Origin: Micromonospora costi
Lineage (GTDB): Bacteria > Actinomycetota > Actinomycetes > Mycobacteriales > Micromonosporaceae
Reading direction: 5' to 3'
Assembly: GCF_003626655.1 (NCBI RefSeq)
Contig: NZ_RBAN01000001.1
Location: forward strand, 186,001 to 250,000
Length of the DNA stretch: 64,000 bases
Under the pieces are notes generated by a model. That model did not search any database, was not told where the DNA came from, and saw only the letters and a list, made by a program, of their open reading frames with translations. The position numbers and the translations under genes were made by a program. This document shows positions 33,630 through 42,066 of this stretch, piece after piece. Positions within the stretch are counted from its first letter, which is position 1. The number at the start of each line of letters is the position of its first letter.

Positions 33630-34841
33630 ATGCCGTTCGACATCAACCGGGTCCGGGCCGGCTACCCCGCCCTGGCCGAGGGTTTCGTCCACTTCGACGG
33701 TGCCGGAGGCACCCAGACCGCCGCGCCGGTGATCGACGCGGTCGCGGGCGCCATGCGGGCCGCGTCCGGCAACCGCAGCACGGCGTTCCGCCCGGGCCAG
33801 CGGTCGCTGGAGCTGGTGGCGCAGGCCCGCTCGGCGGTGGCCGACCTGGTCGGCGGGGACCCGGCCGGTGTGGTGCTCGGGCCGAGCGCGACCGCGCTGC
33901 TCTACACGCTCGCCCGTACGCTCGGCGCGGGCTGGCGTCCGGGCGACGAGGTGGTGCTCTCCCGCCTCGACCACGACGCGAACGTGCGGCCCTGGGTGCA
34001 GGCCGCCGAGGCGGCCGGGGCGACGGTGCGGTGGGCCGAGTTCGACCGGGCCACCGGCGAGCTGCCCGCCGACCAGTACGCCGACCTGGTGAGCGAGCGC
34101 ACCCGCCTGGTGGCGGTGACCGGGGGCAGCAACGCCATCGGCACCGTTCCCGACGTGCCGGCGATCGCGAAGATCGCGCACGCCGCCGGCGCGCTGGTGT
34201 GCGTGGACGGGGTGCACGCGGTGCCGCACGCGCCGACCGACCTGGCCTCGCTCGGCGCGGACGTGCTCGTGACCAGCGCGTACAAGTGGTCCGGGCCGCA
34301 CCTGGCCGCCATGGTGGGTGACCCGGGGTGGTGGGAGACGCTGCGCCCGGCGAAGCTCATCCCGTCGTCGGACGCGGTGCCGGAGCGCTTCGAGTACGGC
34401 ACGCCGAGCTTCCCGCTGCTCGCCGGGGTGGCGGCCGCCGTGGACCACCTGGCGGGGCTGGACCCGGCGGCGACCGGTGACCGGCGGGCGCGGCTGCGCG
34501 CCGGCCTGACCGCCGCGCAGGCGCACGAGGAGGCCCTTCTCGACCGGCTGCTCACCGGGCTCGCGCCGCGCGACGCCGTCACCGTCTACGGCTCCCCTGC
34601 CCGGCGCTGGCCGACGGTCTCGTTCCGGGTGGCCGGGATGTCCCCGGCGCAGACCCAGGCGGCGCTCGGCGCGGCCGGCTTCTGCCTCTCCGCCGGCGAC
34701 TACTACGCCTACGAGTACTTCACGGCCATGGGGCTGCGGGACACCGGTGGCGCGGTGCGGGCCAGCGTCTACCACTACAACACGGCGGACGAGGTCGACC
34801 GGTTGCTCGCCGAACTCGACCGGCTGGTGGCCGCCGGGTAG
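33630..34841 (+). CDS. Class-V aminotransferase / cysteine-desulfurase-like PLP enzyme
   Basis: 403 residues, fold-type I PLP enzyme. Family segments are the early FVHFDGAGGTQTAAPVIDA, the cofactor-binding VCVDGVHAVPH, and the PLP lysine in VTSAYKWSGPHL (about residue 217). The C-terminal small domain has SFRVAGMSPAQTQAAL. The persulfide Cys typical of IscS/SufS is not obvious: AGFCLSAGDYYAYEYF near the end has a Cys but in another context. It may be a desulfurase, a selenocysteine lyase relative or another class-V enzyme. The stop codon TAG doubles as part of the -10 box of the following gene. Confidence 0.88.
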   Translation: MPFDINRVRAGYPALAEGFVHFDGAGGTQTAAPVIDAVAGAMRAASGNRSTAFRPGQRSLELVAQARSAVADLVGGDPAGVVLGPSATALLYTLARTLGAGWRPGDEVVLSRLDHDANVRPWVQAAEAAGATVRWAEFDRATGELPADQYADLVSERTRLVAVTGGSNAIGTVPDVPAIAKIAHAAGALVCVDGVHAVPHAPTDLASLGADVLVTSAYKWSGPHLAAMVGDPGWWETLRPAKLIPSSDAVPERFEYGTPSFPLLAGVAAAVDHLAGLDPAATGDRRARLRAGLTAAQAHEEALLDRLLTGLAPRDAVTVYGSPARRWPTVSFRVAGMSPAQTQAALGAAGFCLSAGDYYAYEYFTAMGLRDTGGAVRASVYHYNTADEVDRLLAELDRLVAAG

Positions 34842-34844
34842 ACA
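34839..34844 (+). promoter_or_regulatory. Leaderless promoter -10 box overlapping a stop codon (TAGACA)
   Basis: TAGACA contains the aminotransferase stop codon and ends 8 nt before the GTG at 34853. The spacing is slightly long, so this is the weakest of the leaderless set. Confidence 0.35.
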
Positions 34845-34852
34845 ATGACCGG

Positions 34853-35143
34853 GTGAGCAGCCTGGTCGAGGACAATCCCGCCAAGCGCCGGTTCGAGATC
34901 CTCGTCGACGACGCGCTGGCGGGGTTCGCCGCGTACGAGCAGCCCCAGGGTGAGGTGCTGGTCTTCACGCACACCGAGGTCGACCCGCGGTTCCAGAACA
35001 TGGGCGTGGGTGCCGAGCTGATCCGCCGGACGCTCGACCAGGTGCGCGAGCGGGGCGGCCGGGTGGTGCCGCAGTGCCGTTTCATGGCCGGCTTCATCGA
35101 CCGCCACCCCGAGTACTCGGCCCTGGTCACCGACCAGCCCTGA
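34853..35143 (+). CDS. GNAT-type N-acetyltransferase domain protein (YjdJ/Gcn5-like)
   Basis: 96 residues, the short one-domain type of acetyltransferase. The acetyl-CoA loop is NMGVGAELIRRTLDQVRERG, preceded by EVLVFTHTEVDPRFQ and followed by VVPQCRFMAGFIDRHPEYSALV, a conserved C-terminal signature of this small group. Substrate unknown. It starts 11 bp after the aminotransferase stop and may be co-transcribed with it or start from its own leaderless promoter. Confidence 0.9.
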   Translation: MSSLVEDNPAKRRFEILVDDALAGFAAYEQPQGEVLVFTHTEVDPRFQNMGVGAELIRRTLDQVRERGGRVVPQCRFMAGFIDRHPEYSALVTDQP

Positions 35144-35210
35144 CCCGCCGGGCGCGGCGGGTCAGGGCCAGCGGCGGGTCAGGGCCAGCGGCGGACCGGC
35201 CCGCGGCGGG

Positions 35211-36698
35211 TCAGCGGGCGCCGGTCAGCAGCTCGGCGGCGGCGCGTCCCGCGGCGCGGGTCGCGCCGTGCGTCGCGACGTGCACCGCGCCGGTGACCAG
35301 CTCGGGCACCCCGAGTTCGACCACGACCGCGTCCGGGTGGGCGGCCAGCGCCCGGGTCACGGCGTCGCGCATCCAGCCGTGCCGGTGCAGGTCGCGGACG
35401 ACCAGCACCACCGGCCGGCCGTCGGCGCCGGCGGCCGGGTCGGCCGGCACGTCGGGCTCCGCGTACCGGCGGGTGGTCGTGCCGGGCAGCAGCGCGGCGA
35501 GCGGGGCGCCCACGCCCCACGGGGTCTCCGCCCCGATGGCGATGTTGCGCGGCGGTTCGAACTCCACCACGTACGCCGGCCGGGTCAGCGGCAGGACGCC
35601 CTGGCCGGTGACGCGCAGCGCGCGCCGGGCGGCGGCCATCCCGACCGGCGAGGCGTCGGCCGGCAGGCCGCGCCGGGTCGGGCCGGCGCTGCGGGCGGCG
35701 GCCGTCCACGCGGCCAGTTGGCCGACGCGCTTGGCGGCCTCGGCGAGCCGTTCCTCCGGCAGGTCCCCGGCGACCACGGCGGCCACGATGGCGTCGCGCA
35801 GTTCGCGTGCCGACTCCTCGTCGGCGCGCTCGCCACCGATGCAGATCGCGTCGGCCCCGGCGGCGAGCGCCCGGACCGCGGTGCCCGCGAAGCCGTACCG
35901 GTCGGCGACCGCCCGCATCTCCACCGCGTCGGTCACCACCACACCGGAGAAGCCCAGCTCGTCGCGGAGCAGCCCGCCCAGGATGCGCGGGCTCAGGGTG
36001 GCGGGCAGCTCCGGGTCGAGCGCCGGGACCAGCAGGTGGCCGGTCATCACCGCCTGCGCGCCGGCCGCCACGGCGGCACGGAACGGCGCCAGCTCGGTGG
36101 CGTCGAGCGCGTCCCGGTCGCCGGTGATGACCGGCAGGTCGTGGTGCGAGTCGACCCGGGTGTCGCCGTGCCCGGGAAAGTGCTTCGCGCAGGCGGCGAC
36201 GCCACCGGCCTGGAGCCCGCGGACCCAGGCCGCGGTGTGCCGGGCCACCAGCGCGGGATCCGCGCCGAAGGACCGCACGCCGATCACCGGGTTGGCCGGG
36301 TTGGAGTTCACGTCGGCGTCCGGCGCGTAGTTCAGGGTGACGCCGAGGCTCGCGAGGTCGGCGCCGAGATCCCGGGCCACCTCCTCGGTCAGCTCCGGGT
36401 CGTCGACGGCTCCGAGGGCGAAGTTGCCCGGGCGGGAGCTGCCCCGGCCCGACTCGACCCGGGTGACGTCGCCGGCCTCCTCGTCGATGGCCACGATGAC
36501 GTCGGGCCGCTCGGCGCGCAGCGCCGCGGTGAGGGCGGCCACCTGGGCGTCGTCGACCACGTTGCGGGCGAAGAGCACCACGGAGCCGAGCCCGTCGCCG
36601 AGCCAGCGGCAGACCCAGGGCGGCGGCGTGGTGCCGACGAACCCGGGTTGCAGGACGGCGGCCGCGAGCGCCGCCAGGTGACCCCCGGGCACGCTCAT
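35211..36698 (-). CDS. Beta-N-acetylhexosaminidase, glycoside hydrolase family 3 (NagZ-like)
   Basis: 495 residues. The GH3 N-terminal barrel carries ACAKHFPGHGDTRVDSHHDL, the NagZ signature with the catalytic His/Asp dyad, and the nucleophile Asp in GVVVTDAVEMRAV. A C-terminal alpha/beta domain follows (about 360-495). NagZ removes GlcNAc from muropeptides during cell-wall recycling. No signal peptide is present, so it is probably cytosolic. GGGAGA stands 9 nt upstream of the ATG. AT-rich DNA with TTGACT (minus strand, 36863-36868) 165 bp upstream may be the promoter. Confidence 0.93.
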   Translation of the reverse strand: MSVPGGHLAALAAAVLQPGFVGTTPPPWVCRWLGDGLGSVVLFARNVVDDAQVAALTAALRAERPDVIVAIDEEAGDVTRVESGRGSSRPGNFALGAVDDPELTEEVARDLGADLASLGVTLNYAPDADVNSNPANPVIGVRSFGADPALVARHTAAWVRGLQAGGVAACAKHFPGHGDTRVDSHHDLPVITGDRDALDATELAPFRAAVAAGAQAVMTGHLLVPALDPELPATLSPRILGGLLRDELGFSGVVVTDAVEMRAVADRYGFAGTAVRALAAGADAICIGGERADEESARELRDAIVAAVVAGDLPEERLAEAAKRVGQLAAWTAAARSAGPTRRGLPADASPVGMAAARRALRVTGQGVLPLTRPAYVVEFEPPRNIAIGAETPWGVGAPLAALLPGTTTRRYAEPDVPADPAAGADGRPVVLVVRDLHRHGWMRDAVTRALAAHPDAVVVELGVPELVTGAVHVATHGATRAAGRAAAELLTGAR

Positions 36699-36904
36699 GC
36701 CGACGTCTCCCGCCGCTCGGCGCCCGTGCCCGGCGTTCGCCCGCCGTGCCCGACCGTCCGCTCGCTGCGCTCGCTCATGCGGCCCCCGTACCCCCACTTC
36801 CCCGCGCCTGGCGGCCCGCCCCGGGCGGGCGGTGCTGCCATGGTCACACCACGCGATCAAATAGTCAATAAACCTTACAGTTGCCGGCGGGGGGCCGCGG
36901 TGGG

Positions 36905-36910
36905 CAGAGT
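36905..36910 (+). promoter_or_regulatory. Leaderless promoter -10 box (CAGAGT) for a 41-residue membrane protein
   Basis: CAGAGT ends 6 nt before the ATG at 36917, without a ribosome-binding site. Confidence 0.4.
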
Positions 36911-36916
36911 GCGGGC

Positions 36917-37042
36917 ATGGATCCCGCGCTTCTGGCCGACGCGACCAGCCCCGCCGACATCCCCGGCGTACGCCTGCTCGGGCTCGTGGTGGGCGGCCTG
37001 CTGCTGCTCGCGGCGATCCGCGCCATGTTCGGCCGCCGCTGA
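36917..37042 (+). CDS. 41-residue single-helix membrane protein
   Basis: A short coding sequence that begins DPALLADATSPADIPGVRLL, followed by a hydrophobic helix (LGLVVGGLLLLAAIRAMF) and a basic end GRR. It is supported by a leaderless start, a complete frame and G/C-ending codons. Function unknown; proteins of this size and layout are easy to miss in automatic annotation. Confidence 0.55.
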   Translation: MDPALLADATSPADIPGVRLLGLVVGGLLLLAAIRAMFGRR

Positions 37043-37144
37043 CCCGGGCCCCGCGCGAGCCGGCTCCCGGCGGCACCGGTGTGCGAGCGCCGGTGCCGGG
37101 GTACGGCTTCCCTCGTTGACCCGGTGACGTCGCGAGGGGGAAGA

Positions 37145-38095
37145 ATGAAGATCGGCTACTTCCTGTCCACCGAGGAGTACGGGCCGGCCGAGCTGCTGGA
37201 GCAGGCGCGCGGCGCCGAGCGCGCCGGCTTCCAGGCGCTCTGGATCTCCGACCACTACCACCCCTGGGTCGACGCCCAGGGGCAGAGCCCCTTCGTCTGG
37301 TCGGTCATCGGCGCGCTGAGCCAGGTGTGCGCGCTGCCCGTCACCACCGCCGTCACCTGCCCGACCGTGCGGATCCACCCGGCCGTGATCGCCCAGGCGG
37401 CCGCGACCAGCGCGGTGCTGCACTCCGGTCGGTTCGTGCTCGGCGTCGGCAGCGGCGAGGCGCTCAACGAGCACATCCTCGGCGACGCCTGGCCGCAGGC
37501 CGACGTGCGCCTGGAGATGCTGGAGGAGGCGATCGAGGTGCTGCGCGAGCTGTGGCGCGGCGACTTCGTCAACCACCACGGAAAGCACTACACGGTGGAG
37601 CACGCCCGCATCTACACCCTGCCGGACACCCCGCCGCCGATCTACGTCTCCGGCTTCGGACCGAAGGCCGTGGACCTCGCGGCCCGGCTCGGCGACGGCT
37701 ACATCAGCACCATGCCCGACGCCGACCTCGTCCGCCGATTCCGGGAGGGCGGCGGCGGTGACAAGCCGTGCCAGGCCGGGTTCAAGGCGGCGTACGCCGA
37801 CAGCGAGGACGAGGGGATGCGGATCGCGTACGAGCGGTGGCCGAACTCGGGCGTGCCCGGCGAGCTGTCCCAGGTGCTCCCGTCGCCCCGGCACTTCGAG
37901 CAGGCCGCCCAGCTCGTGAAGCCGGAGATGATGAAGGAGTCGTTCGTCTGCGGCAACAGCGCCGAGGCGCACGTGGAGATGATCGAGCAGTACGCCAAGG
38001 CCGGGTTCGACGAGGTCTACGTGGCCAACACCGGCCCCCACCACCAGGGCCTGTTCGACCTCTACGAACGCGAGATCCTGCCCCGCTTCCGCTGA
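37145..38095 (+). CDS. F420-dependent LLM-class oxidoreductase (TIGR03557-like)
   Basis: 316 residues, luciferase-like monooxygenase barrel. It begins KIGYFLSTEEYGPAELLEQA and carries ALWISDHYHPWVDAQGQSPF, VTCPTVRIHPAVIAQAA, GRFVLGVGSGEALNEHILGD and IYVSGFGPKAVDLAARLGDG, all typical of the F420-using actinobacterial subfamily resembling glucose-6-phosphate dehydrogenase Fgd. It ends with YEREILPRFR. The substrate is not evident. GAGGGGGAAGA precedes the ATG. Coenzyme F420 use agrees with an actinobacterial host. Confidence 0.92.
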   Translation: MKIGYFLSTEEYGPAELLEQARGAERAGFQALWISDHYHPWVDAQGQSPFVWSVIGALSQVCALPVTTAVTCPTVRIHPAVIAQAAATSAVLHSGRFVLGVGSGEALNEHILGDAWPQADVRLEMLEEAIEVLRELWRGDFVNHHGKHYTVEHARIYTLPDTPPPIYVSGFGPKAVDLAARLGDGYISTMPDADLVRRFREGGGGDKPCQAGFKAAYADSEDEGMRIAYERWPNSGVPGELSQVLPSPRHFEQAAQLVKPEMMKESFVCGNSAEAHVEMIEQYAKAGFDEVYVANTGPHHQGLFDLYEREILPRFR

Positions 38096-38138
38096 CCTCG
38101 ACGCCCGGGCGTCGCCGCGCGCAGGGCCCCGGCCGGCG

Positions 38139-38777
38139 TCAGCCGCCGGTCGGGGCGATGCCCCGCCACACGGTGGCGACCAGGTCGCTCACGTCCCGCT
38201 CGGACAGTCCGGCCGGCGCGGGCGCCGCCGGGTCGAGCAGGTGGGTGAGCACGAGGTCGTGGCTGACGCCGATGAGCAGTGTCACGGCGGCGTCGACCCG
38301 GGCGCGCCGGGCCACGCGGCCCAGCCTCTGCTCCGCGCGGAGGTAGTCGGTGAGCGCGGCACGCACCACCTGCCGGCCCGACACGGAGCCCGGCAGGTCG
38401 GCCAGGCGCGCGAGCACCGCCGGCTGGTGCAGCAGGCCGGCGAAGGCCGGCAGGATCGCCGCGTGCAGCGCGACGGAACGGGTCAGGTACGCGCGCAGGT
38501 TGGCCTCGACGGTGCCGCTGCCGGCCTCCGGTGGCGGGCCGCCCGCCGCCGCCTCCGCCGCGCGCACGTGCGCGTGCAGGGCGTACGCGAGCAGCTCCTC
38601 CTTGTCGGCGAAGTGGTTGTAGAGCACCCCGTCGGCGACTCCAGCGGCACGGGCGATCTCGCGCACGGTGAGGCCGCCCGTGCCGCGCTCGGCGATCAGT
38701 CGCTCGGCGGTGGCGATCAGGTGCTCCCGCAGGCTCCGGTCGCCGTCGCGTACCGCCGCCGCTCTCCTCGGTGACAC
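38139..38777 (-). CDS. TetR-family transcriptional regulator
   Basis: 212 residues. The HTH is HLIATAERLIAERGTGGLTV, then GVADGVLYNHFADKEELLAY (about 18-65), the TetR signature. The ligand part is helical, ending VSDLVATVWRGIAPTGG. It starts with GTG at 38777, preceded by TACGAT 6 nt upstream, so it has its own leaderless promoter although it lies 23 bp after the methyltransferase gene on the same strand. The operator near 39642, in front of the methyltransferase, may be its site. Confidence 0.9.
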   Translation of the reverse strand: MSPRRAAAVRDGDRSLREHLIATAERLIAERGTGGLTVREIARAAGVADGVLYNHFADKEELLAYALHAHVRAAEAAAGGPPPEAGSGTVEANLRAYLTRSVALHAAILPAFAGLLHQPAVLARLADLPGSVSGRQVVRAALTDYLRAEQRLGRVARRARVDAAVTLLIGVSHDLVLTHLLDPAAPAPAGLSERDVSDLVATVWRGIAPTGG

Positions 38778-38783
38778 AACCGG

Positions 38784-38789
38784 ATCGTA
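38784..38789 (-). promoter_or_regulatory. Leaderless promoter -10 box (TACGAT) for tetR
   Basis: The minus-strand TACGAT ends 6 nt before the GTG at 38777. Confidence 0.5.
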
Positions 38790-38800
38790 GACAGGACGTC

Positions 38801-39628
38801 TCAGTCCGGACGGCGTGCGGTGACCAGCCAGGCGGTGCCGCGCAGGCGTACGGCGTCGGGCCGCTCGTGGGGGCGCAGCGCGTCCACCAGCGCGGCGCGC
38901 GCCCGCGCCGCGGCGGCCGGGGCGAGGTTCCGTGCCTGGTGCTGGACCGGGCCCCAGGCGAACAGGAACCCGGCGGCGTCCTCGGCGTCGCGGCCCCAGA
39001 CCTGGGGCGCCTCCACGGGGACGCAGTCGACGTCGGTGAAGCCCGCCGCCGTGAGCACCCGGCGGGTCACGTCCGGGTCGGCGAGGGACAGCGGCTCGGC
39101 CACGCCGGTGCCGTCACCGTCCGTCGGCGGAAGGTGCGGGACGAGCGTGCCGAGCACCGGCCCGAGGTCGCCGCGGCGGGGGTCGTCCAGGCAGACGAAC
39201 GCGAGCCGCCCGCCGGGCCGCAGCGCGGCGCCGACGGTCGTGAAGGCGGCGACCGGGTCGGCGAAGAACATCACGCCGAAGCGGCTCAGCGCCACGTCGA
39301 ACGTGGCCGCGGGGAATGGGTGGACCTGCGCGTCGCCGCGTACGAACCGAACGTTGGACACCCCGTCGGCCTCGGCGGTGGCCCGGGCCCGTTCGAGCAT
39401 CGGGGCGGAGAGGTCGATGCCGACCGCTTCCCGGCAAAGGCCGGCGGCCAGCCGGGTCAGCTGCCCGGTGCCGCAGCCCACGTCCAGGACCCGGTCACCG
39501 GGGCGTACGTGCCGCAGCAGCACGGCGTTGAACCCCGCGTTGACCGCGTCGTAGCGGTCGTGGTGCTCGGCCCAGTGCCGCCCCTCGTAGCCGTTCCACG
39601 CCTGCGCCTGCCGGTCGTTGACGATCAT
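38801..39628 (-). CDS. Class I SAM-dependent methyltransferase (UbiE/Methyltransf_11 type)
   Basis: 275 residues. The SAM motif is VLDVGCGTGQLTRLAAG, followed by AVGIDLSAPMLERARA, VRFVRGDAQ and SRFGVMFFADPV, a standard ubiE-like set. The beginning NDRQAQAWNGYEGRHWAEHH is shared by a group of small-molecule methyltransferases. Target unknown. AAGGGGGC lies before the ATG. A palindromic operator overlaps its upstream region and a TetR gene follows it, suggesting a regulated two-gene unit. Confidence 0.9.
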   Translation of the reverse strand: MIVNDRQAQAWNGYEGRHWAEHHDRYDAVNAGFNAVLLRHVRPGDRVLDVGCGTGQLTRLAAGLCREAVGIDLSAPMLERARATAEADGVSNVRFVRGDAQVHPFPAATFDVALSRFGVMFFADPVAAFTTVGAALRPGGRLAFVCLDDPRRGDLGPVLGTLVPHLPPTDGDGTGVAEPLSLADPDVTRRVLTAAGFTDVDCVPVEAPQVWGRDAEDAAGFLFAWGPVQHQARNLAPAAAARARAALVDALRPHERPDAVRLRGTAWLVTARRPD

Positions 39629-39641
39629 CGCCGCCCCCTTG

Positions 39642-39669
39642 TGAACGCTTGTTCATGAACGTGCGTTCA
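39642..39669. promoter_or_regulatory. TetR-type operator candidate upstream of the methyltransferase
   Basis: TGAACGC and GCGTTCA are the outer arms, and the centre TTCATGAA is itself palindromic, 28 bp in all with a three-base mismatch zone on each side. It begins 14 bp upstream of the methyltransferase start codon. Confidence 0.65.
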
Positions 39670-39758
39670 TAGTGACCGGAGCGATCCCGGCTGTCAACGC
39701 GTCCCGTACCACCCGTCCCGGTTTCGCCGCTGATCAGCTCGGGTACCTCCGGCCCTCG

Positions 39759-41390
39759 ATGAAACTCACCCGGAACTCGACGACGTTGCGCCGCGCGGCC
39801 CGCAGCCTCTTCGGCTGGAACGCCCTCCGGCCCAACCAACTGGCCGCCATGCGAGCGGTCATGAAGCGACGCGACGCCCTGGTGGTCCTCCCCACCGGCG
39901 CCGGGAAGTCGGCGATCTACCAGATCCCAGCCAGCCTGATCCCCGGACCGACCGTGGTGGTCTCGCCGCTGCTCGCGCTCCAGCAGGACCAGATCGCGGC
40001 CCTCAACGAACGCCAGCGGCCCGAGCTGCGCGCGGTCCGCATCAGCTCACACGAGAGCCCCGCGCAGCGGGCCGAGGCGATCGAGGAGATCCGGGCCGGG
40101 CGGGCCGAGTTCCTCTTCATCACCCCGGAGCAGCTCAGCAACCCGGACCGGATGGCCGAGGTCCGCTCGCTGAAGCCGGCGCTGGTGGCCGTCGACGAGG
40201 CCCACTGCATCTCGGCGTGGGGCCACGACTTCCGCCCCGACTACCTGGCTCTCGGGCATCTCGTCGAGGGCATCGGGCGGCCGCCGGTGGTGGCGCTGAC
40301 CGCCACCGCGTCCCCGCCCGTCCGCGACGACATCGTGGCGCGGCTGCGGCTGCGCGACCCCGAGGTGGTGATCTCCGGGCTGGACCGCCCGAACCTCTTC
40401 CTCGAGGTCGCGTACTGCCCCACCGAGGACTACCGGTGGCGGCGCCTCGTCGCGCTGCTCCAGGAGGACGAGCGGCCGGGCATCATCTACGTCCCGACAC
40501 GGCGCGCCGCCGAGGAGCTGGCGGCGCGGCTCACCGATGCCGGCTTCCCGTCGCGGTACTACCACGGCGGGATGCCCATGGGCGCCCGCGGCGAGCTGCA
40601 CGAGGCGTTCCTCGCCGACCAGGTGCCCATCATGGTGGCCACCTCGGCGTTCGGGATGGGGATCGACAAGCCGAACATCGCCTGGGTGGTGCACATGGCG
40701 CTGCCCGACTCACCGGACAGCTACTTCCAGGAGATCGGCCGCGCCGGCCGTGACGGCGAACCCGCCCGGGTGCTGCTGCTCTGGCAGGCCGAGGACGTCG
40801 GCCTGCAACGCTTCTTCAGCGGCGGGCTGCCCGACACCACCGAGCTGCGGGACCTGGCCGCCCTGCTACGCAAGGAGCCGCGCACGAGGACGCAGCTGCG
40901 GGAGCTGACCGGGCTCGGCCCGCGCAAGCTCGGCCAGTACGTGTCCCTGTTGGAGCAGGTCGGCGCCGCCGAGCCCCGGAGCCGGGGGCGGATCGGCGCG
41001 CCCCGGTACGCACCGAAACCGGTGGACGCGGCCACGGCGGCCCTCGCCGAGGCCGAACGGCAGCAGACGCTCACCCGGTCCCGTACCGACATGATGCGCG
41101 CGTTCGCGGAGACGACGGGCTGCCGCGGGCAGGCGCTGCTGGCGTACTTCGGCGAGCAGATGACCGAGGTCTGCGGGCACTGCGACAACTGCCACGCGGG
41201 CACGAGCACCGCCGACGACGGCGCGGTCGGGCCGTTTCCCGTCCACAGTCAGGTCCGCCACCCCGAGTGGGGGCCGGGTCTGGTGCTGAGCTACGAGGAG
41301 GACCGCATGACGGTTCTGTTCGACGAGGTGGGGTACAAGACGCTGTCGGTGCGTGTGGTGTCCGAACAGGGCCTGCTGGCACTGGACTAG
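39759..41390 (+). CDS. RecQ-family ATP-dependent DNA helicase
   Basis: 543 residues. Helicase domain 1 has Walker A PTGAGKS (residues 45-51), VDEAHCISAWGHDFRPDY and LTATASPPV; domain 2 has IIYVPTRRAAEELA, ATSAFGMGIDKPNI and QEIGRAGRDG. A zinc-binding region follows (CRGQALLAYFGEQMTEVCGHCDNC). There is no HRDC domain. Instead, about the last 45 residues (VRHPEWGPGLVLSYEEDRMT...) form the DUF3553-like module seen in actinobacterial RecQ proteins. It should unwind branched DNA in repair. I use the ATG at 39759, giving the common MKLTRNSTTLRRAARSLFGW start. Confidence 0.93.
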   Translation: MKLTRNSTTLRRAARSLFGWNALRPNQLAAMRAVMKRRDALVVLPTGAGKSAIYQIPASLIPGPTVVVSPLLALQQDQIAALNERQRPELRAVRISSHESPAQRAEAIEEIRAGRAEFLFITPEQLSNPDRMAEVRSLKPALVAVDEAHCISAWGHDFRPDYLALGHLVEGIGRPPVVALTATASPPVRDDIVARLRLRDPEVVISGLDRPNLFLEVAYCPTEDYRWRRLVALLQEDERPGIIYVPTRRAAEELAARLTDAGFPSRYYHGGMPMGARGELHEAFLADQVPIMVATSAFGMGIDKPNIAWVVHMALPDSPDSYFQEIGRAGRDGEPARVLLLWQAEDVGLQRFFSGGLPDTTELRDLAALLRKEPRTRTQLRELTGLGPRKLGQYVSLLEQVGAAEPRSRGRIGAPRYAPKPVDAATAALAEAERQQTLTRSRTDMMRAFAETTGCRGQALLAYFGEQMTEVCGHCDNCHAGTSTADDGAVGPFPVHSQVRHPEWGPGLVLSYEEDRMTVLFDEVGYKTLSVRVVSEQGLLALD

Positions 41391-41463
41391 CCTGAGCCGG
41401 GCGCCGCCCGCTCGGCGCGCGCCGACGGATTCGCGTGGACAGACAGGCGGAAGGGGCGTTGCC

Positions 41464-41967
41464 GTGATCGAACAGCCGGCGTACACCGGGTTCGGTTTCT
41501 CCGACGGGGAGTGGGGGCTGCTGGTCGGGCTGCCGCAGGCGGTACTGACCGCGGCGAGCGCCGCCGAGTCCGACGGCACCCGGCGCACCATGGCCGAGAA
41601 CGCGGCCGGTCTGGAGACCATCGCCGCGGGCCGGGAGTCGGCCAGCCCGCTCGTGGCCGCGGTGGCCGGGGAGATCGTGTCGCGGGTGGGTGACCCGGAG
41701 GCGGGCGAGGAGCTGCCGGTCATCTCCCCCACCGATCCGAAGGCGCTGATCGACGACGTGCTCGCGCGTGCCGCCGAGGCCGCGGCCCTGCTCGCCGTGC
41801 GGGTCGACGAGGGCGAGGCCGGCGCGTACCGGCACTGGCTCGTGGAGATCGCCGAGCAGGTGGTGGGCGCCGCGTCCAGCGGCGGCGTGCTCGGGCTCGG
41901 CGGCGACGTGGTGAGCGACTCCGAGCGCCGCTTCCGCGACCGCCTCTCCCAGGTCCTGAACGACTGA
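41464..41967 (+). CDS. Conserved hypothetical protein
   Basis: 167 residues with no membrane segment. It opens IEQPAYTGFGFSDGEWGLLV and is alanine-rich and helical after that (AVLTAASAAESDGTRRTM, AEAAALLAVRVDEGEAGAYR), ending SERRFRDRLSQVLND. I do not recognise a family; the last part (HWLVEIAEQVVGAASSGGVL) suggests a cytosolic helical bundle. The GTG start has AAGGGG upstream. It ends next to a large palindrome that separates it from the convergent MFS gene. Confidence 0.8.
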   Translation: MIEQPAYTGFGFSDGEWGLLVGLPQAVLTAASAAESDGTRRTMAENAAGLETIAAGRESASPLVAAVAGEIVSRVGDPEAGEELPVISPTDPKALIDDVLARAAEAAALLAVRVDEGEAGAYRHWLVEIAEQVVGAASSGGVLGLGGDVVSDSERRFRDRLSQVLND

Positions 41968-41975
41968 CCCCCCCC

Positions 41976-42050
41976 CCGCGATCTTGCACTTTCTGCCCTG
42001 ACATACAGGACACATGCCGCATCTCAGGGGCCGAAAGTGCAAGATCGCGG
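41976..42050. repeat. Intergenic palindrome, type C (18-bp perfect outer stem)
   Basis: CCGCGATCTTGCACTTTC pairs perfectly with 42033-42050. After a mismatched step, CCCTGA and TCAGGG extend the stem around an inner loop. The stem tip GATCTTGCA resembles the GATCATGCA tip of the type A palindromes. It lies between convergent genes and is preceded by a run of ten C. Confidence 0.85.
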
Positions 42051-42066
42051 AAAAAGGGGGCGGAGG

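Noticed and set aside
33549..34775. A 408-codon minus-strand frame opposite the class-V aminotransferase
   Set aside because: The composition is that of a shadow frame, and the plus-strand protein has an intact PLP site and a leaderless start.
41968..41977. Ten-C run as a phase-variable tract
   Set aside because: It lies after the stop codon of the hypothetical gene and outside any promoter, so slippage would have no coding effect.
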